Shown here piece by piece: positions 4,731-5,162 of a stretch of DNA of 5,162 bases. Under the pieces are notes generated by a model. The model searched no databases and was not told the origin of the DNA. It worked only from the letters and a program-made list of their open reading frames with translations. This stretch comes from Anaerolineales bacterium (GTDB taxonomy: Bacteria > Chloroflexota > Anaerolineae > 4572-78 > J111). The DNA is taken from assembly GCA_012032575.1 (NCBI GenBank), contig JAAUSP010000564.1:1-5162 (forward strand), written 5' to 3'. Within the stretch, counting starts at the first letter, position 1; the number at the start of each line of letters is the position of its first letter. Made by a program: the position numbers and the translations under genes.

Positions 4731-5162
4731 GTGACCAAATTAACCCGCAAGCAGATTGAAGATCATCTAAAGATTATGGGCTACATCACCCTGCAAGAGC
4801 AAGACCTGCAAGGCCTGGATTTGAGCGGCGCGGACCTGCGCGGCGCTAATCTCAGCGGCGCGGATTTGAGCGGCGCTAATTTGAACAAGGCCGCCCTGGT
4901 TGACACCTTTTTGCTGGATGTCATCCTGGTCAAGGCCACGCTGGCCGGGGCTGATCTGACCGAAGCCGATTTCAGCGGCACAGCCGACCTGACCGAAGCC
5001 GACCTGCGCGGCGCGATGATGGAACGGGCCAACCTGGAAGGGGCTAATCTGAGCCGGGCCAACCTGGCCGGAGTCAACTTGAGCCACGCGACCCTCACCC
5101 AGGCTAACCTCAGCGGTGCCACGCTGGCCAGCACCGACGTACTGGCGGCCACCAATTTAACC
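4731..5162 (+). CDS. Pentapeptide-repeat protein, N-terminal part, open at right edge
   Basis: The frame opens at GTG 4731 and stays open for 144 codons to the window end. Residues 1-24 (MTKLTRKQIEDHLKIMGYIT) form a short helical cap. From about residue 25 the protein is built of A(D/N)LXX repeats (QDLQG, LDLSG, ADLRG, ANLSG, ADLSG, ANLNK and so on), about 23 in view, which fold into a right-handed quadrilateral beta-helix. Around residues 53-69 the repeats are degenerate (AALVD, TFLLD, VILVK). One extra residue, Thr84, shifts the phase between ADFSG and ADLTE. Repeats after it are regular again. No signal peptide is seen, so it is likely cytoplasmic. Some relatives mimic DNA and protect gyrase (Qnr, MfpA), but nothing here points to that; most have no known role. 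Confidence 0.88.
   Translation, partial: MTKLTRKQIEDHLKIMGYITLQEQDLQGLDLSGADLRGANLSGADLSGANLNKAALVDTFLLDVILVKATLAGADLTEADFSGTADLTEADLRGAMMERANLEGANLSRANLAGVNLSHATLTQANLSGATLASTDVLAATNLT

Noticed and set aside
4717..4734. Tiny frame ATG AGG AAC GGA ACG TGA overlapping the GTG start
   Set aside because: It is five codons long and begins inside the ribosome binding region, with no upstream signal; a leader-peptide role has no support.
4767..5155. Two minus-strand repetitive open frames
   Set aside because: Their repeats simply reflect the antisense of the pentapeptide codons.

Overview
The window reads as a GC-rich bacterial chromosome fragment, most likely from a Chloroflexota (Anaerolineae/Caldilineae-like) genome. 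That placement is inference. It rests on the gene mix (GAF/HisKA_3 sensor kinase with a NarL-type regulator, secreted LysM plus tandem Gmad2 protein, HEAT-repeat and pentapeptide-repeat proteins) and on several dispersed palindromic elements between genes. No rRNA, tRNA, CRISPR array, transposase or phage gene was found.

Layout. Positions 1-426 (minus) hold the N-terminal part of a HEAT-repeat protein that runs off the left edge. Positions 427-582 hold its ribosome binding site and a palindromic repeat that ends in a T7 run on the minus strand, so it probably terminates the next gene. Positions 583-1951 (minus) encode a secreted protein: signal peptide, LysM, a PsbP/DUF1795-like domain, then two Gmad2 domains, spread over three frames by two single-base losses. 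Positions 1952-2192 form a divergent regulatory region with a good sigma70-type promoter on each strand and two hairpins. Positions 2193-2999 (plus) encode a GAF-HisKA_3 sensor kinase cut off before its ATPase domain. It runs directly into a NarL/LuxR response regulator (2996-3572) that lacks its start and has a second lesion in the receiver. Positions 3573-3841 are non-coding and packed with short repeats and hairpins. Positions 3842-4613 encode type I methionine aminopeptidase with one extra T. Positions 4614-4730 hold an inverted repeat and a candidate promoter. Positions 4731-5162 hold the start of a pentapeptide-repeat protein open at the right edge.

How the genes relate. Kinase and regulator would form one two-component pair, divergent from the secreted LysM protein, which makes that gene a plausible but unproven target. 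The HEAT, aminopeptidase and pentapeptide genes show no functional link to it beyond proximity.

The most striking property is that every complete gene is broken, and the partial HEAT gene probably is too. There are six likely lesions in about 5 kb: four single-base changes, one loss of about 8 bases and one large deletion. The codons around each lesion still encode well-conserved protein. This pattern fits uncorrected sequencing or assembly error better than true decay, and it should be settled before any biological reading. I found no convincing new system here. The items most worth a second look are the cysteine pattern in the GAF sensor, the near-leaderless kinase promoter, and the dispersed palindromes.
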